From: an uncultured Bdellovibrionales bacterium
Lineage (GTDB): Bacteria; Bdellovibrionota; Bdellovibrionia; Bdellovibrionales; UBA1609
Length of the DNA stretch: 64,000 bases
Assembly (NCBI GenBank): GCA_903833275.1
Contig: CAILEP010000016.1
Coordinates: forward strand, 62,001 to 126,000
Reading direction: 5' to 3'
Below, piece after piece: positions 7,569 through 17,900 of this stretch. Under the pieces are notes generated by a model that saw only the letters and a program-made list of their open reading frames with translations, had not been told where the DNA came from and ran no database searches. Within the stretch, counting starts at the first letter, position 1; every line of letters starts with the position of its first letter. Made by a program: the position numbers and the translations under genes.

Positions 7569-9124
7569 TATTTAACCTCCAAGTAAGAAAGCAGACCGTG
7601 TCGGCCGCCTTCACGACCAAAGCCGCTTTCGTTGTAGCCACCAAACGGCGAAGTCGGGTCAAATTTATTGTAAGTATTGGCCCAGATGACTCCGGCTTTT
7701 AGGCCTTGTGCCACTTTGTAAACCTTAGAACCTTTTTCTGACCAAATACCGGCTGCAAGACCGTATTGCGTGTCATTGGCTTTTGCGATGGCCTCTTGGG
7801 CCGTTCGAAAAGTCGAAATCGTCAATACCGGCCCGAAAACTTCGGTGCGGCTCAGAGTAAATGCGGCCGCCACATTATTGAAAAAACAAGGGCGATGATA
7901 ATAGCCCTTCTCAGGCAATCGAATATCGGTCGGTTCAAAAAACTCGCCACCTTCAGCTTGACCCGTGGCCACCAGACTACGAATTTTTTTAAGCTCGCCC
8001 TCTGAATTGATGGCCCCGATGTCGGTGTTTTTATCAAGAGGGTTGCCGACGCGAAGCTTTTGCATGCGGGCTTTTAATTTTTCGACAAAAACATTTGCGA
8101 TCGACTCTTCAACGAGAAGTCGCGAACCGGCACAGCAGACGTGGCCTTGGTTAAAATAAATACCATTGATCACACCCTCTACCGCCTGATCGAGCGCGGC
8201 GTCTTCGAAAATAATATGAGCCGATTTACCACCCAGCTCGAGAGTCAGGCGCTTGTTGGTGCCTGCGAGTGAGCGCATAATTATTTTGCCAACTTCAGTT
8301 GAGCCGGTGAATGCCACTTTTTTAACTTCAGAGTGATTGACCACGGCGGCACCTGTTGCCCCCGCGCCGGTAACAATATTAACAACCCCGTCTGGCAGGC
8401 CGGCTTCTTGAAAAATTTCGGCAAGCAAAAGTGCTGAAAGTGACGTGGTTTCGGCCGGCTTTAATACAACGGTATTGCCGCAGGCAAGAGCGGGGGCGAT
8501 CTTCCAGGCCGCCATTAGAAGCGGAAAGTTCCAGGGGATCACTTGGCCCACGACGCCGAGAGATGAAACCGTGCGACCCGGGGCCGCGTATTCAAGTTTA
8601 TCGGCCCAACCCGCGTGATAGAAAAAATGCGCCGCCACTAACGGCACATCGACATCGCGCGATTCGCGAATCGGCTTGCCGTTGTCGAGAGTTTCAAGCA
8701 CTGCGAGCTCGCGCGCGCGCTCTTGAATTATACGTGCAATACGAAACAGATATCGACCGCGTTCACGACCCGAAAGCTTCGACCATGTTTTGGTGTAGGC
8801 CCGGCTGGCCGCACTCATAGCCAAATCGACATCGGCACCATTGGCGTCGGCAATTTCAGCCAATTTCTCGCCCGTTGCGGGGTTCATCGTTGCAAAATAC
8901 TTTGCACTTTTTGGAGTCACAAATTTGCCATCGATAAACAATTTATTCTGCGGCTGAATTTTCACAATCTCAGTTGATTCAATTGACGGTGCGTAATCGA
9001 AATCAAAGGTGCGCCCGCTCGACTTGTCGCCGCCGGCGCCCACTTTTGTCGCAGCCGCGGCCTCGCCGTCAGCAGCCGTCTTGTCGCGCTTCACTTTGGT
9101 ATTTTCAGTTGAAGATGTGCTCAT
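7568..9124 (-). CDS. NAD(P)-dependent aldehyde dehydrogenase (catalytic subunit, ALDH16-like)
   Basis: A 518-residue full-length ALDH with a roughly 45-residue charged N-terminal extension. Visible motifs in order are IPWNFPLLM (cofactor site), FTGSTEVGK (Rossmann loop), LELGGKSAHIIF (general-base Glu) and FNQGHVCCAGSR (catalytic Cys). FGGYNESGFGREGG lies near the end. The start has AAAGGAAA just upstream. It sits between deoC and the truncated ALDH partner in one minus-strand operon. The context suggests oxidation of acetaldehyde released by deoxyribose-phosphate aldolase to acetate; this substrate is inferred, not visible in the protein. Confidence 0.9.
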   Translation of the reverse strand: MSTSSTENTKVKRDKTAADGEAAAATKVGAGGDKSSGRTFDFDYAPSIESTEIVKIQPQNKLFIDGKFVTPKSAKYFATMNPATGEKLAEIADANGADVDLAMSAASRAYTKTWSKLSGRERGRYLFRIARIIQERARELAVLETLDNGKPIRESRDVDVPLVAAHFFYHAGWADKLEYAAPGRTVSSLGVVGQVIPWNFPLLMAAWKIAPALACGNTVVLKPAETTSLSALLLAEIFQEAGLPDGVVNIVTGAGATGAAVVNHSEVKKVAFTGSTEVGKIIMRSLAGTNKRLTLELGGKSAHIIFEDAALDQAVEGVINGIYFNQGHVCCAGSRLLVEESIANVFVEKLKARMQKLRVGNPLDKNTDIGAINSEGELKKIRSLVATGQAEGGEFFEPTDIRLPEKGYYHRPCFFNNVAAAFTLSRTEVFGPVLTISTFRTAQEAIAKANDTQYGLAAGIWSEKGSKVYKVAQGLKAGVIWANTYNKFDPTSPFGGYNESGFGREGGRHGLLSYLEVK

Positions 9125-9139
9125 TTAATTTCCTTTTCT

Positions 9140-10129
9140 TTAATCGAGAGAAAAAACTTTATCGTAATAGTAACGGCCAGTGTGTTCTTTAAAAATCTGT
9201 TTCAACAAATCATTAACTAATACACTCGCGCCAAAACGAAAAAGATCGGGAGTCAACCATTCGGCCCCGACCGTTTCTTTCACCATGCAAAGATATTGAA
9301 TAGCTTGTTTTGCCGTGCGAATGCCGCCCGCGGGCTTCATGCCCACTTTCTTGCCGGTTTTCACGTAGTGATCTTGAATGGCCTGCAACATAACTAAGGT
9401 CACGGGCAAGGTCGCAGCTGGCGTCACTTTGCCTGTTGATGTTTTAATAAAATCGCCGCCAGCTTCAATGGCGATATCTGACGCCAAGCGAACGCGGTCA
9501 TACGACCCAAGTTCGCCGGTTTCAAGAATCACTTTAAGATGGGCCTCGCCACAGGCTTTTTTGATTTCAACGATCTCATCAAAAACTGTTTGATAGTCGC
9601 CCGACAGAAATGCTCCGCGATTGATCACCATATCGATCTCGTGCGCGCCTTGCTCAACAGCAAATTTGGTATCAATAATCTTTGCTTCAAGCGGGCCCTG
9701 CCCTGATGGGAAGGCCGTTGCCACGGATGCAATTTTAATATTTGTACCCTTCAACGCTTTGGCCGCCACGGCCACAAGTGACGGGTACACACAAACCGCC
9801 GCAACAGACGGAATCACCAACGCCTTGCCCGCTGCTTTATCAGTCAGCATCTCAGGTGTGGCCGGAAATCGCGCCTTACCACAAAGCTGAATCACCTTGC
9901 CGGGGGTGTCAGCGCCCTCAAGTGTCGTCAAATCACACATGCTGAGTGCGAGATTTAACACCGCAAGTTTCGATTGTTTTTTTACGCTGCGTTTGGTGAA
10001 AAAATCGGCGCGCTCGTTGGCACCCACTTCATCAATTTTGCGCGCCCCCGCGATGATCGCGGCGACGGCTGCCGAAACTGCACCGTCCGCTGGGGCTGCA
10101 TAGACCCCACCTGCGGGTTTAGATTTCAT
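9140..10129 (-). CDS. deoC: Deoxyribose-phosphate aldolase
   Basis: Class I aldolase that splits 2-deoxyribose 5-phosphate into glyceraldehyde 3-phosphate and acetaldehyde. The start at 10129 is chosen because AAAGGG lies just upstream; in-frame ATGs at 10150 and 10162 are possible but poorly spaced from any ribosome site. The 329-residue product belongs to the longer DERA type. It contains DMVINRGAFLSGDY, KVILETGEL and GGDFIKTSTGK (with the Schiff-base Lys), and later GMKPAGGIRT with the second active-site Lys. It is followed by two aldehyde dehydrogenase genes that could remove the acetaldehyde, and is preceded by a 450-base non-coding leader region. Confidence 0.9.
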   Translation of the reverse strand: MKSKPAGGVYAAPADGAVSAAVAAIIAGARKIDEVGANERADFFTKRSVKKQSKLAVLNLALSMCDLTTLEGADTPGKVIQLCGKARFPATPEMLTDKAAGKALVIPSVAAVCVYPSLVAVAAKALKGTNIKIASVATAFPSGQGPLEAKIIDTKFAVEQGAHEIDMVINRGAFLSGDYQTVFDEIVEIKKACGEAHLKVILETGELGSYDRVRLASDIAIEAGGDFIKTSTGKVTPAATLPVTLVMLQAIQDHYVKTGKKVGMKPAGGIRTAKQAIQYLCMVKETVGAEWLTPDLFRFGASVLVNDLLKQIFKEHTGRYYYDKVFSLD

Positions 10130-10289
10130 AGTCCCTTTTTCAGTAATCATTTTTAGTGCCATCCTGCTAATGAGTTTAGACAGTCCCTGCTGAAACTAAT
10201 GCCCTATTGGCACCCTCGCTGTCAGCAGCAGCAAACAGTAGGCGCCACAATAGCAGAAATACGAGTATTTTTCGCCTGTTAGTTTTGTG

Positions 10290-10515
10290 ACAAGGCGGTA
10301 AATTCTTCTGGTTTTTGGGGCTCATTGCCAGCCAGAACCGTGTAATTTCATTAGGAGGCTGTTTCCGTAGCGAAATACCCTATGGGTGGGTGGGTTCTTC
10401 TTTTCGTGGAATATTTGGGGATAATAACAGTTTCAGTTCACAGACGGCAGCCCACAGTAGCGGGACAGTTGCCGAAACCTGTTGCGGAGGCCGAGACCCG
10501 GTCTAATTAATTATT
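10290..10515 (-). ncRNA. Possible structured leader RNA upstream of deoC (unidentified)
   Basis: The 455-base gap between deoC and msrA has no convincing gene. Within it lie local hairpins: CCCGC/GUGGG at 10451-10464, closed by a G-U pair only if the minus strand is transcribed, and a 9-pair helix with a 3-base bulge joining 10444-10452 to 10357-10368. Minus-strand transcription would make this a 5' leader of deoC. A short stretch (CCCGCTACTGT on the minus strand) resembles the core of cobalamin riboswitches, but the rest of that consensus was not found. I cannot name the RNA family, and a plus-strand RNA is not excluded. The remaining 75 bases to msrA hold nothing recognisable. Confidence 0.3.
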
Positions 10516-10584
10516 CTCAAAAAGAAGAAAGGTGATCGAAGAGTTCGGCCCTTGCGGCGACTGCGCGAACCGCGCGTCTTAGAA

Positions 10585-11331
10585 TCACTCGTGATCGCTA
10601 TGACCCCAAACCTCTTTAAGCCGCGCATCGCGACCACAGCCATTTCGATAGTATTTGTAACGAATGGGGTTCTTCGAATAGTAGGCCTGATGATAGTCTT
10701 CGGCCGGGTAAAAATTCGTGAATGGCTTCGCGATAGTGGCCACTTCGCCCTTTACTTTTGCGGTATTTTTCACCACTTCGTTTAATGATTTTTCATACTC
10801 CACTTTTTCAGAGTTAGATTTATAGAAAACCGCGCTGGTGTATTGCTCAGCTTTGTCGCAAAACTGCCCGCGCGAGTCGAATGGGTCAACGTTATGCCAA
10901 AAAGTTTCGAGAAGTTTTCGGTAAGAAATCTTTTGCGGATTATAAGTGACTTCAATCGCCTCACGGTGACCTGTCCCTCCAGCCGAGGTTTCTTCGTAGG
11001 TGGGGTTTTCTTTGGTGCCGCCGGCATAGCCAACGCGGGTCGAGATAACGCCTTGGCTCTTCAGTTTATCAAATGGGGGCTGCATGCACCAAAAACAACC
11101 GCCGGCGAAAACGGCCGTCTCGACCGACGGCAGGGCCCCTGCAGTTTTGGGCGCGACCTTCGATGCTGTTGTCGCAGACGCCGCTTTTGTCGGCGATGTC
11201 ACGGCGCCTTTTTTACCTTTGGCGGCGTCAGTGGTAACCCCGACCACCTCGGCAGCATGACCTTGCGCTGACAATAGAATCGCCAAACTAAACGCGGCTG
11301 ATGTTAAAAACGACCAAATTAATTTACCCAT
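10585..11331 (-). CDS. msrA: Peptide-methionine (S)-S-oxide reductase, exported
   Basis: A 248-residue protein with an N-terminal hydrophobic signal (ending near AQGHAAE) and a Lys/Ala/Thr-rich linker, then the MsrA domain from about residue 72. The domain shows AVFAGGCFWCMQPPFD (catalytic Cys), VGYAGGTKENPTYE and GTGHREAIEVTYNP, with DSRGQFCDKAEQYTSAVF further on. It reduces methionine-S-sulfoxide in proteins; the signal sequence places it in the periplasm or envelope. No MsrB domain is fused. AGGGG precedes the start. The linker between signal and domain is longer than usual. Confidence 0.92.
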   Translation of the reverse strand: MGKLIWSFLTSAAFSLAILLSAQGHAAEVVGVTTDAAKGKKGAVTSPTKAASATTASKVAPKTAGALPSVETAVFAGGCFWCMQPPFDKLKSQGVISTRVGYAGGTKENPTYEETSAGGTGHREAIEVTYNPQKISYRKLLETFWHNVDPFDSRGQFCDKAEQYTSAVFYKSNSEKVEYEKSLNEVVKNTAKVKGEVATIAKPFTNFYPAEDYHQAYYSKNPIRYKYYRNGCGRDARLKEVWGHSDHE

Positions 11332-11480
11332 CGCAACCCCTTATTAGATAACACACCACGAAAGTTGATTAGCAAGACCTTCGCATTAGTCTCATTAAGG
11401 TTACCTCGACAGTCAATATTTGACCGATAAAATGATTGAACCTAGATTGGCCGTAGGCAGAGGGCCCAGCTACAAATATG

Positions 11481-11810
11481 TCAATTTTTTCGAATGTTTT
11501 GGTCTGACTTAGGGTCTAAACTTTGAAGATACAGTCTTCTCTTGAGGGCAACGTAGATATGCATCGGAAACAAAATAAAAGCCGCCGCCAAAAAGCAACT
11601 GGCCAAATACATTTTTTGAGTCGGGCTGATGTCATAGCCGACGCTGGCAATGACCATCGACAACAGTATGGTCCCCAAAAAGTGCAGGGGCAAAAATATC
11701 TTTCGCTGCCCGTCGGTGATGCGAGCCTCTTTAATTTCAACGACGCGCCAAAAGCCACCAATCAGAAAAAGTGCACCTGCGACGATACCCAATACTTGAT
11801 AAATCATCAC
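11481..11810 (-). CDS. Small membrane protein of unknown function
   Basis: A 109-residue product with three hydrophobic segments (about residues 4-22, 43-60 and 68-88), a basic loop RLYLQ after the last and a polar tail. No family is recognised. It is transcribed away from the RND genes; the 23 bases between its start and the first RND start would hold both promoters or a shared control region. The frame is open with acceptable codon use, but no homology-based support is available here. Confidence 0.5.
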   Translation of the reverse strand: MMIYQVLGIVAGALFLIGGFWRVVEIKEARITDGQRKIFLPLHFLGTILLSMVIASVGYDISPTQKMYLASCFLAAAFILFPMHIYVALKRRLYLQSLDPKSDQNIRKN

Positions 11811-11833
11811 TCACTCATACCAAAGGTTGCCGC

Positions 11834-14800
11834 ATGAGTCTCTCAGAAGTTTCGATACGCCGGCCGGTTTTCGCCTGGATGTTGATGTTCGCCCTGATTA
11901 TCTTTGGGTCCATATCCTTTATGCGACTCGGTATCAGCAACATGCCCGACGTTAATTTTCCGGTGGTGAATATCGCGCTGCAATTCGACAATGCGGCCCC
12001 TGAAGTGATGGAGACCGATGTTGTCGACATTATAGAAGACGCCGTGATGGGCATTGACGGCCTTAAAAGTATCTCTTCGAGCACGAGCGAAGGCACTGCG
12101 AATATCACCTGCGAGTTTAATACCAATCGCAATATCGACGTGGCCCTACAAGAAGTCCAAAACCGCATTTTGCAAGTTAACAACCACTTGCCCACTTTGC
12201 TCTACCCTCCGGTCATTACCAAAACCAACCCTGAAGATCAGCCAATTATGTGGGTGATGGTGAGCGCCGACGATTCTGTGCCGCTTTACCAACAAATGAT
12301 GTACGCCCGCAACACATTGAAAAACCAATTGTCGACACTCGACGGGGTCGGCAGCGTCGCCCTCGCTGGTTATGTTGACCCGAACCTTCGAGTCTGGGTC
12401 GATCGCGAAAAACTTTACGGCTACGAACTAACAGCTTCTGATGTTTTCAGCGCCATTCAGGCCGAGCAAAACGAACAACCCGCAGGCCGCATCGAGGCGC
12501 CCCTCAAAGAAATGAATGTTCGCGTTTTGGGCGAGGCTTCGAACCCAATTGATTTTTCGAAAATTCATATCAACGCGCGCGGGGGTGCCGCCAACTACAA
12601 CCCCATTTCACTCAACAAAGTCGCCAGAGTCGAAGAGGGCATTTCTGACCTGCGTGCTCTGTCGCGCTACAACGGCAAAGTCACCGTCGGCCTGGGAATC
12701 GTTAAGCAACACGGCTCGAATGCGGTGGCCGTCGGTCAAGGGGTTCATAAAAAGGTCGACCTGATGCGCGCCAATCTTCTACCGGGTTATCACCTCGACG
12801 TGCGCCTTGATACGACAAAGTTTATTAAAGAGTCGGTCAATGAACTCAATATGGCGCTATTAATCGCCGCCATCTTAACTTCAATCGTTTGTTATTTGTT
12901 TCTAGGCTCATGGTCATCAACGATTAATGTTTTGATGGCTATACCCACCTCAATTGTCGGGGCTTTCACGGCGCTTTACTTTATGGGCTTCACACTCAAC
13001 ACGTTTACTCTTTTGGGTTTAAGTCTCGCCATCGGTATTGTCGTCGATGATGCGATTATGATGCTTGAGAACATTGTTCGCCATCACGAGATGGGCAAGT
13101 CGCGGCGCCAGGCCTCGATAGACGGCTCTAACGAAATCACTTTTGCAGCTTTGGCCACGACCCTGGCCATCGCCGCGATATTTATACCGGTGATATTTAT
13201 GAAAGGCGTGGTCGGCGCGTTTTTCTATCAATACGGTATTACCGTGACGGTCGCGGTGTTTCTCTCATTGCTCGAGGCCCTGACCCTGACACCCATGCGC
13301 ACCGCACGCTTTTTACATTCGGCACACACCAACCCTACCAGGCTTATTCTTTTTATGGATCGGTTGATGGGTGATCTTTCAACCCGCTATCGCGCATCTC
13401 TCGAGTGGGCCCTTAATCACCGTGGTAAAATTGTGGGGATCTCGGTTCTGGTATTCGCGGCTTCGTTGATGTTTGTAACTACGCTCAATAAAGAGTTGAT
13501 ACCACCGCAAGATCAATCGATGTTCTTGCTCAATATCAAGACACCCGTCGGCACCTCAATCGTCGCCACCGACGAGGCTTTTAAAAAAGTCGAGACCTAT
13601 TTAAAATCTAAACCTGAAGTGCAAGACGTTTACTCGACGGTTGGCAATTACGTACACAATAACGTCGTCAATGCCGGCACCATCTATGTTATCTTGACCG
13701 AAGCCCGGCACCGAAAACTTAGCCAACGCGAAGTGATGGAACGCTCTCGCCTCGATATTAAAAAAATTCTTCCGAATGCTGAGGTGTTTGGCCAAGATTT
13801 ATCGTTGACTGGCTTCAGCGCTTCACGCGGTTTTCCGATTGAATTCACTGTCGAAGGCCCCGACTGGGCCAAATTGCGAGAATATTCAGACGAAATTGCG
13901 AAGCGCTTGCGAGCCACGGGCTTGGTTGATGACATTAACAGCGACTATCAAGATGGCATGCAAGAGCTACAAATTGTACCCGACCGAGCCAAAACCGCGA
14001 GTGAAGGAGTGGCGATTAGTTCTATCGGCCAAGAGATCTACACTTTGATTGGCGGCCAAATGTTCAATGCCAATACCCAGTATCCGAAAGATGGCCACCG
14101 CTATTACATTCGAGTGCGGTCTGAGCCCGATCAGCACTCCTCAGAAGCTGATCTCGAAAAAGTGAAAGTTCGAAATAACCGCGGCGAGATGACTCCACTC
14201 AAAAGTGTCGTGAACGTCAATAGCGTTAATGCCCCTGAGGTCATCACTCGTTTTGCGCGCCGACGAGCCGTGCCGATGTTTGCAAATGTGGCTTTTGATA
14301 AATCTCAACAAACGGCGCTCGATAAGGTTGAGCAGATCGGCAAAGAAGTCTTGCCGGCCGGCTATTTTGTGAGAATTCAGGGCAGCGGCAACGCGTTTCG
14401 CGAGGCCTTTGACGGCTTAATCTTTGCGATGCTGCTGGGGATTGCGATTGCCTATATGATTTTGGCCTCACAATTCAATAGCTTCATTCACCCCGTTACA
14501 GTTCTAATGGCACTGCCCTTTAGTTTGTCGGGCGCTTTGCTCGCACTGTGGATGGCGCACCAATCGTTGAGTCTTTTCAGCCTCATCGGCCTTGTGCTTC
14601 TAATGGGTATCGTGAAGAAGAATTCGATTCTACTGGTCGATTTCACAAATCAGCGCCGCGCCGAGGGCCTAAACGTTCAAGCGGCCCTGCTCGAAGCTTG
14701 CCCGATTCGACTGCGCCCAATTCTTATGACGTCAGTAGCAACAGTGGCCGGTGCGATACCTTCTGCTCTCGCTCTCGGCCCCGGTTCAGAGACAAGAATC

Positions 14801-14959
14801 CCGATGGCGATATCGATTATTGGCGGCGTCACACTCTCGACACTTCTCACTCTTTATGTCGTACCCTGTTTTTACAGTCTTGCTTCACGATTTGAAAAAC
14901 CAGAGGTCGAAGACGCGCCGAGCCCGCACGCGATCAAGATCGCAGGGGTCAAGGCGTGA
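11834..14959 (+). CDS. RND family efflux transporter permease (HAE1 type), first of a tandem pair
   Basis: The start at 11834 (MSLSEVSIRRPVFAWML) is the conserved opening of HAE1/AcrB-type pumps; a longer in-frame start at 11771 would overlap the divergent gene. The 1041-residue product has the full RND plan: helix 1, a large periplasmic loop, a helix bundle with IGIVVDDAIMMLENIVRH (proton-relay Asp pair), a second periplasmic loop (TLNKELIPPQDQSMF) and a last bundle (ILLMGIVKKNSILLVDFTN equivalent). It exports small molecules using proton motive force with a periplasmic adaptor and an outer-membrane channel. It is coupled to the next RND gene by GTGA overlap. No adaptor or TolC-like gene is nearby. 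Confidence 0.9.
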   Translation: MSLSEVSIRRPVFAWMLMFALIIFGSISFMRLGISNMPDVNFPVVNIALQFDNAAPEVMETDVVDIIEDAVMGIDGLKSISSSTSEGTANITCEFNTNRNIDVALQEVQNRILQVNNHLPTLLYPPVITKTNPEDQPIMWVMVSADDSVPLYQQMMYARNTLKNQLSTLDGVGSVALAGYVDPNLRVWVDREKLYGYELTASDVFSAIQAEQNEQPAGRIEAPLKEMNVRVLGEASNPIDFSKIHINARGGAANYNPISLNKVARVEEGISDLRALSRYNGKVTVGLGIVKQHGSNAVAVGQGVHKKVDLMRANLLPGYHLDVRLDTTKFIKESVNELNMALLIAAILTSIVCYLFLGSWSSTINVLMAIPTSIVGAFTALYFMGFTLNTFTLLGLSLAIGIVVDDAIMMLENIVRHHEMGKSRRQASIDGSNEITFAALATTLAIAAIFIPVIFMKGVVGAFFYQYGITVTVAVFLSLLEALTLTPMRTARFLHSAHTNPTRLILFMDRLMGDLSTRYRASLEWALNHRGKIVGISVLVFAASLMFVTTLNKELIPPQDQSMFLLNIKTPVGTSIVATDEAFKKVETYLKSKPEVQDVYSTVGNYVHNNVVNAGTIYVILTEARHRKLSQREVMERSRLDIKKILPNAEVFGQDLSLTGFSASRGFPIEFTVEGPDWAKLREYSDEIAKRLRATGLVDDINSDYQDGMQELQIVPDRAKTASEGVAISSIGQEIYTLIGGQMFNANTQYPKDGHRYYIRVRSEPDQHSSEADLEKVKVRNNRGEMTPLKSVVNVNSVNAPEVITRFARRRAVPMFANVAFDKSQQTALDKVEQIGKEVLPAGYFVRIQGSGNAFREAFDGLIFAMLLGIAIAYMILASQFNSFIHPVTVLMALPFSLSGALLALWMAHQSLSLFSLIGLVLLMGIVKKNSILLVDFTNQRRAEGLNVQAALLEACPIRLRPILMTSVATVAGAIPSALALGPGSETRIPMAISIIGGVTLSTLLTLYVVPCFYSLASRFEKPEVEDAPSPHAIKIAGVKA

Positions 14960-17900
14960 GTCAAATCACCGAAATATCAATTCGCCGACCCGTTTTTGCC
15001 TGGATGCTCATGGCGGCTATTATATTGTTTGGTGCGATTTCATTTATGAGACTCGGCATCAGTCAATTGCCCGACGTCGATATGCCAGTGGTCAGTGTCT
15101 CGCTAAGCCTACCGGGTGCCGCCCCTGAAGTTGTCGAGTCTCAGGTCATCGACCCACTAGAAGATGCGATCATGGAAATTGACGGCATTCAAAACGTCAA
15201 TTCGACGGCGCAACAATCTTCGGGCTCAATCAGCATCGAACTTGGCCTCGATCGCGATATCGACGAAGCGCTGCAAGAGGTTCAAAATAAGATAAATCAA
15301 ACACGCAATATTTTGCCAGTCAATCTGGTGCCCCCAACCGTTCGAAAACAAAACCCCGAAGACAGCCCTTTTATTTGGATGGCGCTAACGAGCAATGACC
15401 CTGACGAGAAGCCGATTGATCTTATGATCTATGCTCGAAACGTTCTGTTTGATCAGTTTGCGACCATCCCGGGTGTCGCCAACATCGCCCTGGGCGGTTA
15501 TGTCGACCCGTCGCTTCGAATTTGGGCGGATGTTCACAAAATGGATCGCTTGAATTTAACCTCTGACGATTTGCTGCAAGCGATTTACGACGGTCACGTC
15601 GAAAACCCCGTTGGCATTCTTAAAAACTCAACTCACGAACACAATGTGCGCATGATGGGCGAGGCGACCAGCGCCGAAGAATTTGGCAATATCACAATCA
15701 ATAGCCGCGGCGGCCTCGGCGCCAACTATCGCCTCACCCGCCTTTCTGAAATCGGCAAAGTTGAAGAAGGCCTCGCCGACGTTCGGCGTATTGCTAGGTT
15801 TAACAAGAAGCGAACCGTTGGTCTCGGCATTCTTAAACAACATGGCTCAAATATGGTTGAGGTCGGCAAACTAGTCCGAGCAAAACTTGCCGAAATATTA
15901 CCGACTCTACCGAGCAAATATCATCTCGACACTCGAACCGACAATACGCGCTTTGTGAAACAGTCGGTCGACCAATTGCTCTTTACTTTGTTTTTATCGG
16001 CCCTACTGACCTCGCTCGTCTGTTATCTTTTTCTTGGTTCATGGACCTCAACGATAAATGTCTTGATGGCTATCCCAACGTCGATAGTTGGAGCCTTTAC
16101 TGCCATCTATTTTCTACACTTTACGCTTAACACATTTACCTTGCTTGGCCTGAGCCTCGCCATCGGTATCGTCGTCGACGATGCCATTATGATGCTTGAA
16201 AATATTGTTCGCCATCGAGAAATGGGCCAGGGTAAACGCGAAGCCGCCCTCAACGGCGCCAACGAAATCACTTTTGCTGCCCTCGCGGCCACTATTGCAG
16301 TCGTCGCCATTTTCTTACCCGTTGTTTTCATGCAAGGGGTCATTGGCAAATACCTTTTGCAGTTTGGCATCACCGTCACGGTGGCTGTGTTGCTTTCGCT
16401 TCTTGAGGCACTCACTTTGACCCCCATGCGCTGTTCACGCTATTTGAACGTCGATCACAACCCAACGGGGTTCGCGGGTCGAGTGTCGGCCGCATTTGAG
16501 CGACTGGCCAGACTCTACAGCCGACTTCTCGAATTTTTGCTTAACCATAGAATAAAAACTGTGACTGTGGCTCTTTTGCTTTTCGTCGGTAGCTTTTCTA
16601 TTCTGAAACTTGTGCCTTCAGAAATGATGCCGCCCCAAGATCAATCGATGTTTATGCTTCGATTTAAATTACCAGTGGGCACCGCGCTGCCGGTCACCAA
16701 TGAAAAAATTGGCGAGATCGAAGAATTTATTTTAAAACAGCCCGAGGTTGAAGGTATTTTCAGTGCGGTTGGCGGCTTCGGTGGCGACTCGGTCAATCAA
16801 GGTATGGCCTTTGTCACTCTTGTCGAACCCAACAAACGTCAAATGACACAAGCCGAAGTGATCAAAAAATTACGTGGGCAGTTAAAAAAGCAATCAAAGG
16901 GCATCGAAGTCAATGTTCAGGATTTATCGCTTCGAGGCTTTGCTTCGGGCCGCGGCTTTCCGGTTGAATTTATCGTGCAAGGCCCAGATTGGCAGAAACT
17001 GACTGGCCTCACCAACACCGTTATCGATAATCTTCGCCAGAGCAAATACGTCGTCGACGTTAACACTGACATCCAAGCCACCATGCCTGAAGTTAAGATC
17101 ACTCCGAATCGATATAAGCTCGCACACGAAGGGGTTTCGCTTAACACAGTGACCGGAGTTATCAATGCTCTAGTCGGTGGCGCAATTCTCAACGGCAAAA
17201 CCATGTACCCAAAAGACAATCATCGCTATCAAATTGAACTTCGCCTAGTCGCCGACGAGCGTGACAAAGTGCCCGACCTTAAGTTGATAAAATTTCGTAA
17301 CAATCGCGGTGAAGTGATACCACTGACCGATCTGGTGGACATCGAAGTTGGGCCAAGCCTTATGTTAATCTCTCGCCTCAATCGCTCGCGCGCCATCACC
17401 GTTTATGCCAACCCGGCCCCTGGGGTTTCTCAGCAAGACGCCATGAAATTTACCGAGAAAACGGCGCGCTCAATATTGCCGCAAGGCTATGCTCTTAAAA
17501 TGACCGGCAGTTCGAAAAGCTTTCAAGACTCAAGCAAGAGTCTGTTATTTGCACTTCTGTTCGGCATTCTTGTTTCATATATGGTGCTGGCTTCTCAATT
17601 TAACAGTTTTATTCATCCAGTGACGGTATTGTTAGCCCTACCCTTTAGCGTTTCGGGTGCTTTTATTGCGCTTTTTCTCTTTCACCAAAGTTTTAATCTC
17701 TACAGTCAAATTGGTTTGATTTTGCTGATGGGTATCGTGAAAAAGAATTCAATACTGCTCGTCGATTTTACCAATCAAGTTCGGCGCGAAGACGGCCTTG
17801 ATATTCGCGCCGCACTTATCAAGGCCTGCCCGGTGCGCCTGCGCCCCATTTTGATGACGTCTCTCGCCGTTGTAGCAGGAGCGTTACCTGAGGCGCTTTC

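Noticed and set aside
10440-10500. Cobalamin riboswitch on the minus strand
   Set aside because: Only a short core-like stretch (CCCGCTACTGT) was found; the conserved AGUCAGGAxACC-type 3' part and the usual GGGAA segment are missing, and the downstream genes are not B12-related.
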